From an uncultured Prochlorococcus sp. (GTDB lineage Bacteria > Cyanobacteriota > Cyanobacteriia > PCC-6307 > Cyanobiaceae), in the NCBI GenBank assembly GCA_902591865.1, contig CACJCK010000004.1, forward strand, positions 1 through 64,000: 64,000 nt of DNA, in the 5' to 3' direction. Under the pieces are notes generated by a model. It ran no database searches. It was given only the letters and a program-made list of their open reading frames with translations, and was not told the origin of the DNA. The number at the start of each line of letters is the position of its first letter. The stretch's first letter is position 1. The position numbers and the translations under genes were made by a program. Below, in pieces: positions 50,178 through 59,808 of this stretch.

Positions 50178-51341
50178 GTGGCCATACAACAAAAATTATC
50201 ATTGATGATTCCTGGACCCACACCAGTTCCAGAAAAAGTTTTACAAGCATTAAGTAAGCATCCAATAGGCCATCGCAGTAAGGAATTTCAAGATCTGGTA
50301 GAGAGTACTACTAAAAATTTACAGTGGCTTCATCAAACTCAAAATGATGTTCTAACAATCACTGGTAGTGGGACCGCCGCTATGGAGGCTGGAATAATAA
50401 ATACCTTAAGTAGAGGTGATAAAGTAATTTGTGGAGAAAATGGAAAATTTGGCGAAAGATGGGTAAAAGTTGCTAAGGAATTTGGTTTAGAAGTAATAAA
50501 AATTGATTCCGAATGGGGTACTTCACTTGATCCAGAAGAATTCAAAAAGATATTAGAAGAAGATAAGCAAAAAGAAATAAAAGCTGTTATTTTAACTCAT
50601 TCCGAAACATCAACAGGAGTAATTAATGATCTAGAAACTATAAGTTCATATATTCGCGAACACAACACCGCATTATCAATTGTTGACTGCGTCACAAGTC
50701 TTGGGGCTTGCAATGTTCCAGTAGATGAATGGAGCTTAGATATCGTTGCTTCAGGCTCACAAAAGGGGTACATGATTCCGCCAGGCCTTAGCTTTATTTC
50801 AATGAGCCAAAAAGCATGGGAAGCTGCAGAAAAATCTAATCTACCAAAATTTTATTTAAATTTAAAATCCTACAGAAAGAGTCTTTTAAGTAACAGTAAT
50901 CCATATACTCCAGCAGTTAATTTGGTTTTTGCTCTAGATGAGGCTTTAAAAATGATGCGTGAAGAAGGCTTAGATAACATTTTCTTCAGACACAATAAAC
51001 ATAAATTAGCAATGAGCAATGCTGTAAAGGCTTTAAATCTAAAATTATTTGCAGATGAAAAACATTTAAGCCCTTCAATTACTGCAATAAAAACCGAAGG
51101 AATGGACGCTGAAGAATTTAGAAAAAAGATAAAGAATAATTTCGATATTTTACTTGCTGGTGGTCAGGATCATTTGAAGGGGAAAATATTTAGAGTCGGA
51201 CATTTAGGTTATGTTAATGACAGAGATATTATCACGGTAGTTTCTGCTATAAGTAATACACTTTTAGAGCTCGGTAAAATTACGGCCCAACAAGCTGGTG
51301 AGTCTTTAGTTGAAGTATCAAAATATCTTGATAGAAATTAA
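50178..51341 (+). CDS. Class V aminotransferase (serine-pyruvate/alanine-glyoxylate type)
   Basis: 387 aa, GTG start; MIPGPTPVPEKVLQALSKHPIGHRS, TGSGTAAMEA, SGSQKGYMIPPGL (PLP Lys). Confidence 0.95.
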   Translation: MAIQQKLSLMIPGPTPVPEKVLQALSKHPIGHRSKEFQDLVESTTKNLQWLHQTQNDVLTITGSGTAAMEAGIINTLSRGDKVICGENGKFGERWVKVAKEFGLEVIKIDSEWGTSLDPEEFKKILEEDKQKEIKAVILTHSETSTGVINDLETISSYIREHNTALSIVDCVTSLGACNVPVDEWSLDIVASGSQKGYMIPPGLSFISMSQKAWEAAEKSNLPKFYLNLKSYRKSLLSNSNPYTPAVNLVFALDEALKMMREEGLDNIFFRHNKHKLAMSNAVKALNLKLFADEKHLSPSITAIKTEGMDAEEFRKKIKNNFDILLAGGQDHLKGKIFRVGHLGYVNDRDIITVVSAISNTLLELGKITAQQAGESLVEVSKYLDRN

Positions 51342-51342
51342 G

Positions 51343-51540
51343 TTAAGTGCCTGGCTCTTCAACATTTCCGCCTAATTCAACAATCTTTTTTCTAAGAACA
51401 ATTGATTTTTTTTCGTCACCTTTGGTTTGTGCTATTGCAAGGGCAAACTCTAATTTTTCAAGTTGGTGACCACCCTCAAAAAAAGATAATTTTTTCTTTA
51501 CGCGGTTTTTACTATCTTTATATGAAATTTGTGAAGACAT
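51343..51540 (-). CDS. Small hypothetical protein
   Basis: 65 aa ORF with ATG/stop abutting the aminotransferase gene convergently; FFEGGHQLEKLEFALAIAQTKGDEKKSIVLRKKIVELGGNVEEPGT. Confidence 0.6.
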   Translation of the reverse strand: MSSQISYKDSKNRVKKKLSFFEGGHQLEKLEFALAIAQTKGDEKKSIVLRKKIVELGGNVEEPGT

Positions 51541-51673
51541 AAAAATTCATGCTTTAGTTAATATTATGCCAATAAAAGGGGACATTACGAGAGGAAACTA
51601 AAAATATAATTTGAGTATAAATTTAAACAAAAACAAATTTTTCTAATATTATATTCAAACATCCTTCAAATTT

Positions 51674-52186
51674 ATGCCTTACATAAATTTAATCTATTAC
51701 ATAATCGCAGGCTTTATTTTTGGAGCTTTAGCTCTAAAAACTGGTATTCCTGCGGCTCCTCTTGCAGGTGCTTTAATAGGCGCAAGCATACTTAGCGTCA
51801 GTGGAAAAGTTGACATAGCAGAGTGGCCAATCGGCACAAGAACAATTTTAGAAATTGGAATTGGAACAGTCATTGGTACATCATTATCAAAAGATTCATT
51901 AGTTGATATTCAAAATTTATGGAGGCCAGCCATATTAATAACTTTTACTTTAGTTACTACAGGATTGGCAATTGGATTATGGGCGAGCAGATTACTAAAT
52001 ATAGATGTAATAACAACAATTCTAGGAGCGGCACCAGGAGGAATTAGCGGAATGAGTCTTGTAGGGTCTGAATACGGAGTAGGGGCTGCTGTAGCAACTC
52101 TACACGCAGTAAGATTGATTACTGTGCTTTTAATTCTCCCTTTAGTTGTCAAATGCTTGAATATATTTGGAGTAATTAAATCTTAA
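51674..52186 (+). CDS. AbrB-family (half-length) membrane protein
   Basis: 170 aa; LKTGIPAAPLAGALIGASIL, LGAAPGGISGMSLVGSEYGVGAAVATLHAVRLITVLLILPLV. Confidence 0.85.
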   Translation: MPYINLIYYIIAGFIFGALALKTGIPAAPLAGALIGASILSVSGKVDIAEWPIGTRTILEIGIGTVIGTSLSKDSLVDIQNLWRPAILITFTLVTTGLAIGLWASRLLNIDVITTILGAAPGGISGMSLVGSEYGVGAAVATLHAVRLITVLLILPLVVKCLNIFGVIKS

Positions 52187-52241
52187 ATTTCTGTAGACAT
52201 ATTCACAATAAAAGATATTTTTAAATAGAAGATCAAAGGCT

Positions 52242-52676
52242 ATGCAAAGATTTAAGAAAAAAAAACTACTATTATTTGTGTTGGGGATTTTTACTCCACT
52301 AACCCTTACTACGTCAAAAGTAAATGCAAGTGCATTTGGAGCAGAAATTTTTTGTACTATGAGAGATGGCGGAAATGACCATGAAAGTAGTTGGAATGCA
52401 GCTTACACATATATAAAAAAACAAAAGGAAGGATTTTTCAAAGTTTCACCTAAAAATGCAGCACAACAAATTACTGAAACAGTTATTAGAGAAAAAGAAA
52501 AATTTAGTTATTGCATTGAATATTTAGATAATCTTCATCCAAATAGAAAACTAATAAGAGATTTAGAAAAAGAAGATAAACAGAAAAGAAAAAAATTAGA
52601 AAAAGAATTAGAAGAAGCTAATGAAGAAATTTATGAAAAATTTACTGATGAAACACTTGATAGATATAGTTATTAA
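52242..52676 (+). CDS. Predicted secreted protein with charged coiled-coil C-terminus
   Basis: 144 aa; signal-peptide-like MQRFKKKKLLLFVLGIFTPLTLTTSKVNA, then lysine/glutamate-rich helix. Confidence 0.65.
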   Translation: MQRFKKKKLLLFVLGIFTPLTLTTSKVNASAFGAEIFCTMRDGGNDHESSWNAAYTYIKKQKEGFFKVSPKNAAQQITETVIREKEKFSYCIEYLDNLHPNRKLIRDLEKEDKQKRKKLEKELEEANEEIYEKFTDETLDRYSY

Positions 52677-52840
52677 TATGGATTTCAGAAAGATAATAAT
52701 TTTTGCTAAATTTGTTTAATTATATTTTGTATCTAAACACACTAAATCCCATTTTAACTGCCAAATTTAGACTAGAAAACATAAATAAATATTGACTTTT
52801 AATATATTCAAGCGATTATTTATTTAACTAAATATTCTGA

Positions 52841-53239
52841 ATGCATATTAATGATGCGGTGTTTTTAGAGGATTTATGTCCTAAGTTCAGATTTAGACAA
52901 TGGCGAAAATCTATTCATAGGTTCACAGGAAAAAGTTGTATATATTGCGGAAAACCATCAGAATCTATTGATCATGTAATACCACGAAGCCAAGGAGGCT
53001 TAAGTACAACAGAAAACTGTGTTCCTGCATGTCTTTCCTGTAATGGGGATAAATCAGATGAAAATGCTTTGTATTGGTATAGAAGGCAAAAATTTTATGA
53101 TCCCCGAAGAGCAATGGCTATAAGAGCTTGGTTAGAAGGAGATTTGAGATTAGCTATTAGATTACTACAATGGGCTAATCCTAATTTTAAAGTAAATAAA
53201 AATTACATAAAAGATGAATCAAAATATAAAGCAGCTTGA
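52841..53239 (+). CDS. HNH endonuclease family protein
   Basis: 132 aa; CIYCGKPSESIDHVIPRSQGGLSTTENCVPACLSCNGDKSD. Confidence 0.93.
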   Translation: MHINDAVFLEDLCPKFRFRQWRKSIHRFTGKSCIYCGKPSESIDHVIPRSQGGLSTTENCVPACLSCNGDKSDENALYWYRRQKFYDPRRAMAIRAWLEGDLRLAIRLLQWANPNFKVNKNYIKDESKYKAA

Positions 53240-53470
53240 CTACCAAACATTACATATTTTTCTAGAGTTGTAACTCTCACATATATTTTCCAATTCTCTT
53301 GGTAATTCTGGGAATATTAAAATTGTCGAAAATGAAATAAGAAAGACAAATAACTTTTGGTAGAATTTAGAATTAACTAAACTTACTTCTTTCTCTGCAA
53401 GACGGGAGTAACTTTTTCTAATACAGAGAGTTTTTGATTTTAAATCGGGCTCAAAAGCTGCCTTCATCAT
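53240..53470 (-). CDS. Small hypothetical protein with one TM
   Basis: 76 aa; ATG/stop, directly convergent with the HNH gene. Confidence 0.45.
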   Translation of the reverse strand: MMKAAFEPDLKSKTLCIRKSYSRLAEKEVSLVNSKFYQKLFVFLISFSTILIFPELPRELENICESYNSRKICNVW

Positions 53471-53502
53471 TAATTAATACATATGTACTACTTTAACTCA
53501 AA

Positions 53503-54381
53503 ATGAAAAAGCCTGCAAGTTTACTCGGAAATAAAAAAAAATTTTTAGTCTTGGGGTGTGGTTTCAGCGGGAGTTATTTTGCAAAAACTATTAGAAAATT
53601 CGGTTGCACTGTTTTAACAAGCTCAAGATCTGCGAGAAAAGATCCAAATAGTTTCATTTTCAATAGTGAAAACGGTGTTATTCCTGATAAAAGAATTTTT
53701 GATGGAGTAACGCATATTCTTAGTTGCATTCCTCCTGACAAAAATGGTAATGATCCAGTATTAGAAAGCCTTCAAAATAAACTACAAGATTTACCACTTG
53801 AATGGGTTGGATATTTATCCACCACAGGAGTATATGGAAATACTGAGGGTGGTTGGGTTTCTGAGATAGATCAGCCTAATCCTTTTCAAAAAAGAAGTTT
53901 TAATAGATTAAATTGCGAAAAAAAATGGATTGAATCTAGTTTGCCCGTGCAAATTTTTAGATTGCCTGGTATCTATGGACCTGGAAGATCTACGTTTGAA
54001 GCAATCAAAAATCAAAAAATTCGAGTAATTTTAAAAAAAGCTCAAGTATTTTCAAGAGTTCATGTTGCTGATATAACAAATGCGGTAATTTTTTTATTAC
54101 AAAATAGGGATTATTTAAAATTTCACCAAATCATTAATATTGCAGATGATGAACCCTGTTCGCAGTTAGAAGTTATTCAATATTGCTACGATTTACTTGG
54201 TTTAAAAATGCCAAAGCCAATATTATTTGAAGATGTAAAAGATGAATTATCTCCCATCGCTCAATCTTTTTGGATGGAAAATAGAAGAGTTTCCAACAAA
54301 CTATTATGCGAAACACTCGGATATAAACTAATTTATAAAAACTATAAATTAGGCTTAAAAAATTGCTATCTAAACAGTTAA
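53503..54381 (+). CDS. NAD(P)-dependent epimerase/dehydratase-like (SDR) protein
   Basis: 292 aa; VLGCGFSGSYFAKTIRKFG, YLSTTGVYGNTEGGWVSE, FRLPGIYGPGRSTFEAI. Confidence 0.9.
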   Translation: MKKPASLLGNKKKFLVLGCGFSGSYFAKTIRKFGCTVLTSSRSARKDPNSFIFNSENGVIPDKRIFDGVTHILSCIPPDKNGNDPVLESLQNKLQDLPLEWVGYLSTTGVYGNTEGGWVSEIDQPNPFQKRSFNRLNCEKKWIESSLPVQIFRLPGIYGPGRSTFEAIKNQKIRVILKKAQVFSRVHVADITNAVIFLLQNRDYLKFHQIINIADDEPCSQLEVIQYCYDLLGLKMPKPILFEDVKDELSPIAQSFWMENRRVSNKLLCETLGYKLIYKNYKLGLKNCYLNS

Positions 54382-54400
54382 AAATAAATTAAACCTTTTT

Positions 54401-55435
54401 ATGAATTTTCAAAATACAAACAAAATATTGAAGGTAGTATTAAGCATTGGAGATGAGTCAGGTATTGGACCTGAAATAATTTTAAAAGCACTTTATTCTA
54501 ATCAGATACCAAGAAATATTGATTTTATATTAGTTGGATCAAAAAAAAATCTACAAAATACATACGAATACTTTAGATCATTAGGATTAGAAAACCTTGC
54601 AAATCCAAAAAATTTCAAGATACACGATCTCGAAATTTCTTCATTAGATAATGATCCAAAATCAAGTTACGGTAATTCAAGTTTCCAATATTTAACAAAA
54701 GCAATAGAAATTGTAAAACAATATCCGAATTCAGCACTTGTAACTGGACCAATTTGCAAGAAATCTTGGTCTCTGGCAGGTCATCACTTCTCTGGTCAAA
54801 CTGAAGTATTAGCAAAAGCATGTGGAGTAAAAAACGTTGGAATGTTATTTACAGCAAAATCACCAATTACGGGTTGGAGATTTAATACTTTACTAGCTAC
54901 AACCCACATATCTCTCTCTGAGGTTCCCAAGAAATTAACTACAGAATTAATCCACTCTAAATTGGATCTTTTCAAAGATTTTTGCAATACCTATACTGAT
55001 AAACCTACTTTAAAAGTCGCAGGATTAAACCCTCATGCTGGTGAAGAAGGTCTTTTAGGTCATGAAGAAAAGGATTGGCTCAATAATGCATTAATTACGT
55101 GGAATGAGAAGAATAAAGATATTAAATTATTTGGCCCTTTATCACCAGATAGTTGCTGGAATTCTTCGGTAAAAGCATGGAATAACAAAAATGCTGAAAA
55201 ACATGATGGCATTCTTGCTATGTATCATGATCAAGGTTTAATACCAATGAAAGTGATAGCTCTGAATTACTCAGTAAATACCACAATCGGTTTACCATTT
55301 ATAAGAACATCTCCAGATCATGGAACGGGATTTGATATTGCTGGCAAAGGAATTGCTCAATCTCAAAGCATGATTGAGGCTATTAAGGCTGCCGTAGAGA
55401 TGACAAACAATTCAAGACTGCTTAACACGCATTAA
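54401..55435 (+). CDS. pdxA: 4-hydroxythreonine-4-phosphate dehydrogenase
   Basis: 344 aa; GDESGIGPEI, ALVTGPICK, GHHFSGQTEVLA, AGLNPHAGEEGLLG, YHDQGLIPMK. Confidence 0.97.
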   Translation: MNFQNTNKILKVVLSIGDESGIGPEIILKALYSNQIPRNIDFILVGSKKNLQNTYEYFRSLGLENLANPKNFKIHDLEISSLDNDPKSSYGNSSFQYLTKAIEIVKQYPNSALVTGPICKKSWSLAGHHFSGQTEVLAKACGVKNVGMLFTAKSPITGWRFNTLLATTHISLSEVPKKLTTELIHSKLDLFKDFCNTYTDKPTLKVAGLNPHAGEEGLLGHEEKDWLNNALITWNEKNKDIKLFGPLSPDSCWNSSVKAWNNKNAEKHDGILAMYHDQGLIPMKVIALNYSVNTTIGLPFIRTSPDHGTGFDIAGKGIAQSQSMIEAIKAAVEMTNNSRLLNTH

Positions 55436-55918
55436 AACTTGACCAAATTCAACTGGTGTTCCATTTTCAACGAGAATCTCTACAATTTCAGCATTAAATT
55501 CAGATTCAATTTCATTCATTAACTTCATTGCTTCCAAAATACAAATAGTTTGACCGACCTTAACGTTATTTCCTACTTCGACAAATGGCTCCTCTCCAGG
55601 CGCTGCAGCCCTATAAAATGTCCCTACCATAGGAGAAGTAATTTCAGTTAGGTCAGAACGCCCTGGGGGTGCCACCTGAGGTGCTTCAGGTTCATTAACA
55701 ACAGGGATATTATCATTAATAGTTTTTTGATTAGCAATTGTCTGCTTATCAAATGAAGTATTAGAAACTAAATTATTAATAACTTGATTCTGATCAAATA
55801 AATTCCTTTTTATTTCGAGTTTAAAATCTTCTCCCTCTAGCGAGAACTCTTGTATATCACTTATAGAGATTTTCTCTATTAAGCGATCTAAGTCATCATG
55901 ATCTAATTTCATAGCCAT
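55412..55918 (-). CDS. accB: Biotin carboxyl carrier protein of acetyl-CoA carboxylase
   Basis: 168 aa; ITSPMVGTFYRAAAPGEEPFVEVGN, ILEAMKLMNEIE biotinylation motif. Confidence 0.98.
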   Translation of the reverse strand: MAMKLDHDDLDRLIEKISISDIQEFSLEGEDFKLEIKRNLFDQNQVINNLVSNTSFDKQTIANQKTINDNIPVVNEPEAPQVAPPGRSDLTEITSPMVGTFYRAAAPGEEPFVEVGNNVKVGQTICILEAMKLMNEIESEFNAEIVEILVENGTPVEFGQVLMRVKQS

Positions 55919-56478
55919 TAATTTTCACGTCCAAGATAAGTGTCATTTCGAGTATCAACTTTAATCATTTCTCCCACAGAAATAAATAAAGGAACCATAA
56001 CTTGAGCACCTGTTTCTAGAATAGCTGGTTTCGTGCCTCCACTAGCAGTGTCACCTTTAACTCCTGGATCAGTCTCTGTAACTTTCAAAGTAATAGATAT
56101 TGGAAGTTCTACTTCTAAAACTTTACCATTATGGAAAATTACATTAACCTCCATTCCCTCTTTCAAATACTTTGCGCCTTTACCGATTTGTTCAGAGGTG
56201 AGTCTTGTCTCTTCAAAGCTTGTCATGTCCATAAAAACATAATCACCAGACTCCACATAAGTATGCTGCAGGTTAGACTTCTCAAGGATAGCCTGCTGTA
56301 CTGATTCTCCGGCTCGAAAAGTTTTTTCAACTACGTTGCCGCTTTGAACTGATTTTAATTTTGTTCGTACGAAAGCAGAACCCTTACCAGGCTTGACATG
56401 TAGAAATTCTACAACACGCCAAACTTGTCCATCCAATTCGATGGTAGTACCTGTGCGAAAATCGTTACTGGAAATCAT
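55918..56478 (-). CDS. efp: Elongation factor P
   Basis: Track ORF 55918..56505; likely start at 56478 ([17 protein letters not shown]). [24 protein letters not shown]-term. Confidence 0.97.
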   Translation of the reverse strand: MISSNDFRTGTTIELDGQVWRVVEFLHVKPGKGSAFVRTKLKSVQSGNVVEKTFRAGESVQQAILEKSNLQHTYVESGDYVFMDMTSFEETRLTSEQIGKGAKYLKEGMEVNVIFHNGKVLEVELPISITLKVTETDPGVKGDTASGGTKPAILETGAQVMVPLFISVGEMIKVDTRNDTYLGREN

Positions 56479-56522
56479 TCCTGTATTACATCCCCCAAGG
56501 ATCATAAACCTGCAAGAGTGCT

Positions 56523-57614
56523 ATGCAAAAATTCTTATCAAATCAGAACAAACTTTTCTTAATTCTATCGATTGTAATTTTACAGGTTTTTCTTTTAAAA
56601 CCTATTCAAGTATTAGCTGATTTACCTACTGGAAATGCAGTAAAAGACCCTAATGCAATCCTCAGAAACGCACTCCCTATCAAGCAAGTTGAGTTACAAG
56701 AAATTCAACACAAATTGGAAGAAACTAGTGACCTTGTAAGGGGAGGAAGATGGCCCGCTCTTACGAAAACTGTTACAAAATGTCAATCTTTGCTAAAAAA
56801 ATACCAAAGTAAAATTATTCAAGAATTACCAAAAGATAAAAAGAAGATTGCTGAAAAAACATTTTTAGAACTCAAAGAAAATTTTGATAGCCTTCAGGAT
56901 TACTCTAAATCAAAGGATAAATACTCGTTTATAGCGACTCGAAGAAATGCCTTAGAAAAAATAGGTGGATTAGAAGAATATTTTCTACCAAAAGAATTTC
57001 CATACTCTATTCCCCAGGAATTTGATAATTTACCAAGATTACTGGGCAGAGCAAAAGTCAATATAAAAACCTCCAAAGGAGATATGCAAGCAATTGTGGA
57101 TGGATTTAACGCCCCACTTACAGGAGGAGCATTTATAGATTTATCTTCAAAAAACTTCTACAAAGATTTACCCATTAACAGAGCAGAAGAATTTTTTGTG
57201 CTGCAAACAGGTGATCCAATTGGTGATGATATTGGTTACATAGATCCTGAAACAAACGAAGAACGTCACGTTCCCTTAGAAATAAGAATTCCTGATGAAC
57301 AAGATACTTTTTACAATCAAACTTTTGAAGATTTAGGTCTTTACACAGAGACGCCAACATTACCTTTTGCAACACTTGGAACTCTAGGATGGTCCCATTC
57401 GAATGCCGCAGTTGATGATGGGTCATCGCAATTTTTCTTCTTTTTATATGAAGCAGAATTAAATCCAGCGGGTCGCAATTTAATTGACGGGAGGAATGCT
57501 GCCTTTGGTTACGTTGTAGATGGATTTGATGTATTAGAAGAGCTTACTAAAGATGACACAATAATTTCGATTGATATTTTAGAAGGGATTGAAAACCTCA
57601 AATTAAATGCATAA
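56523..57614 (+). CDS. Cyclophilin-type peptidyl-prolyl isomerase with N-terminal signal and helical domain (TLP40-like)
   Basis: 363 aa; signal-like N-terminus, helical region, then cyclophilin-like DGSSQFFFFL, YVVDGFDVLEEL. Confidence 0.88.
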   Translation: MQKFLSNQNKLFLILSIVILQVFLLKPIQVLADLPTGNAVKDPNAILRNALPIKQVELQEIQHKLEETSDLVRGGRWPALTKTVTKCQSLLKKYQSKIIQELPKDKKKIAEKTFLELKENFDSLQDYSKSKDKYSFIATRRNALEKIGGLEEYFLPKEFPYSIPQEFDNLPRLLGRAKVNIKTSKGDMQAIVDGFNAPLTGGAFIDLSSKNFYKDLPINRAEEFFVLQTGDPIGDDIGYIDPETNEERHVPLEIRIPDEQDTFYNQTFEDLGLYTETPTLPFATLGTLGWSHSNAAVDDGSSQFFFFLYEAELNPAGRNLIDGRNAAFGYVVDGFDVLEELTKDDTIISIDILEGIENLKLNA

Positions 57615-58593
57615 AGAAATATTAGAAGATATAGGGGAAAAAGAATTAATAAATAGGCTAGGAAAATTTATGCCTAAAAATCAAGTTTCAGATGATTGCG
57701 CTTTAATCAAAACTAAAAATGAAAATTTACTTGTTAATACTGATTCTTTAGTGGAAAATGTTCATTTCAATGACATTAGTATTTGTCCTCAAGACCTTGG
57801 GTGGAAAGCAGTTGTAAGCAACATTTCTGACTTATTATCTAGTGGCAGCAAGAAAACTATTGGTATTACAATAAGCCTAGTTCTACCTGTTAGAACTGAG
57901 TGGATTTGGGTTGAAGAAGTATACAAAGGAATAAATAAAGCATTAAAAGAATATGGTGGAATGATTCTAGGGGGAGATTGCTCAAAGGGGAATGAAAAAA
58001 TCATTTCAATTACGGCCTTTGGAATTCAAGGTGAGCTTGAATTAAGAAGAAACGCATGTAAACCAGGAGATATAATCTTAACTACAGGAATACATGGTCT
58101 TAGCAAACTGGGATTTTTGATACAAAATAAAATTAATTTCGATAATGAATTTTCTCTCGAAGAAAGATTAATAATTAAGTCTATTGAACATTTTTGTCGC
58201 CCTAGAGTTTACCCAAACTTTCTAAATAATCTCCTTAAAACTCGCTCCAATAAAAATATAAGGAGAATAGGATGTACTGATAGCAGTGATGGCCTATTTC
58301 AAGCCTTACAAGATTTAGCAATAGCTAGCAACTGCAAAGCGATCATAAACTATGAAAAAATACCTAAAGATAAGGATTGGCCTAAAGGAGATAAATGGGA
58401 CGAATACTATTTTTTTGGAGGAGAAGATTATGAGTTAGTTTTCTCATTGCCAAAAAAATGGGCAGAAAATTTATCTAAACTTGATAAACATATTAACAAG
58501 ATTGGTTTTTTTACTGATGGTGAACCATCAATAGAACTTAAAGATAAGAAAAAAAACAAATTATTTAATAACACACCTTTCAAACATTTTTAA
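57607..58593 (+). CDS. thiL: Thiamine-monophosphate kinase
   Basis: 328 aa; DDCALIK, NTDSLVENVHF, GWKAVVSNISDLLSSG, GGDCSKG, GGEDYELVF. Confidence 0.95.
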   Translation: MHKEILEDIGEKELINRLGKFMPKNQVSDDCALIKTKNENLLVNTDSLVENVHFNDISICPQDLGWKAVVSNISDLLSSGSKKTIGITISLVLPVRTEWIWVEEVYKGINKALKEYGGMILGGDCSKGNEKIISITAFGIQGELELRRNACKPGDIILTTGIHGLSKLGFLIQNKINFDNEFSLEERLIIKSIEHFCRPRVYPNFLNNLLKTRSNKNIRRIGCTDSSDGLFQALQDLAIASNCKAIINYEKIPKDKDWPKGDKWDEYYFFGGEDYELVFSLPKKWAENLSKLDKHINKIGFFTDGEPSIELKDKKKNKLFNNTPFKHF

Positions 58594-59616
58594 TTACTCC
58601 CAATTTTTAGCAACAATCTCTGCTAAATCTACAACTCTCTGACTATAACCCCACTCATTATCGTACCATGCAAGCACCTTTACAAGGTTATCTCCAATAC
58701 ACATAGTAAGATCACTATCTACAATTGATGATTCATTGGTACCTGCATAATCGCTTGACACTAATGGTTCATCTCCATACTTAATAATGCCTTTCATTGT
58801 ACTTAGAGATGCTTCCTTGAGAGCATTATTGACTTCTTCAGCTGAGACAGATTTAGAAGATTCAAAAACAAAATCTACTGCTGAAACGTTAGGCGTTGGA
58901 ACTCTCATTGCAATTCCAGTTAATTTGCCTTTCATTTCTGGATATACAAGAGCGACTGCTTTTGCAGCTCCTGTAGAAGTAGGAACGATGTTTGTAGCGG
59001 CGGCTCTAGCCCTTCTTAGATCTCTATGACTATTATCTAAAATTCTTTGATCACCTGTATAACTATGAATTGTAGTCATCAAACCTTTATTAATCCCAAA
59101 AGTTTGATCTAAAACTTTGACTACTGGAGCTAAACAGTTCGTTGTACAACTAGCATTACTCAAAATATCGTAGTCTTTGTGTTTATATGTATCAGCATTA
59201 ACTCCAACTACATAAGTACCAACGCCATCGCCTTTACCAGGCGCAGTTAAGATAACTTTTTTTGCTCCCACCTCTAAGTGCTTACTTGCACCTACATCTG
59301 TATTAAATACTCCAGTAGATTCAATAACCAAATCTACACCCCAGTCTTTCCAAGGGAGATTCAGTGGGTTTCTATCTGAGAAACATTTAATTGTCTTGTT
59401 ATTAATTACAAAAGTATTATCAGTATATTGAATATCAACACCATCAAGTTGACCAAGGACTGAGTCATATTTTAATAAATGAGCATTAGTCTTAGGATCT
59501 GATGTAACGTTAATTCCGACTACTTCAATATTGGTGTAAGCCCCTCTACTAAGCCAACAACGCATAAAGTTTCGACCAATTCTGCCAAAGCCGTTAATTG
59601 CAACACGCAAAGTCAT
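58594..59616 (-). CDS. gap2: Glyceraldehyde-3-phosphate dehydrogenase (photosynthetic, gap2-like)
   Basis: 340 aa; [66 protein letters not shown]. Confidence 0.95.
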   Translation of the reverse strand: MTLRVAINGFGRIGRNFMRCWLSRGAYTNIEVVGINVTSDPKTNAHLLKYDSVLGQLDGVDIQYTDNTFVINNKTIKCFSDRNPLNLPWKDWGVDLVIESTGVFNTDVGASKHLEVGAKKVILTAPGKGDGVGTYVVGVNADTYKHKDYDILSNASCTTNCLAPVVKVLDQTFGINKGLMTTIHSYTGDQRILDNSHRDLRRARAAATNIVPTSTGAAKAVALVYPEMKGKLTGIAMRVPTPNVSAVDFVFESSKSVSAEEVNNALKEASLSTMKGIIKYGDEPLVSSDYAGTNESSIVDSDLTMCIGDNLVKVLAWYDNEWGYSQRVVDLAEIVAKNWE

Positions 59617-59808
59617 AACTAATAATTTCTAAATGATTAACCTAAGTTGCTGATCATACTGAATTTTGTGCAATAACGTAAGGTTTTTTTGATTTATTAA
59701 GCAAATAAGTCTAGTTTTGTATTAATTCAAGGAAAAAAAACATTTTTTTTAAGAAAAAATAGCAAAATTTTACCTAGAAGTTATTTTGATTTAAGTAAAA
59801 GATAAACA

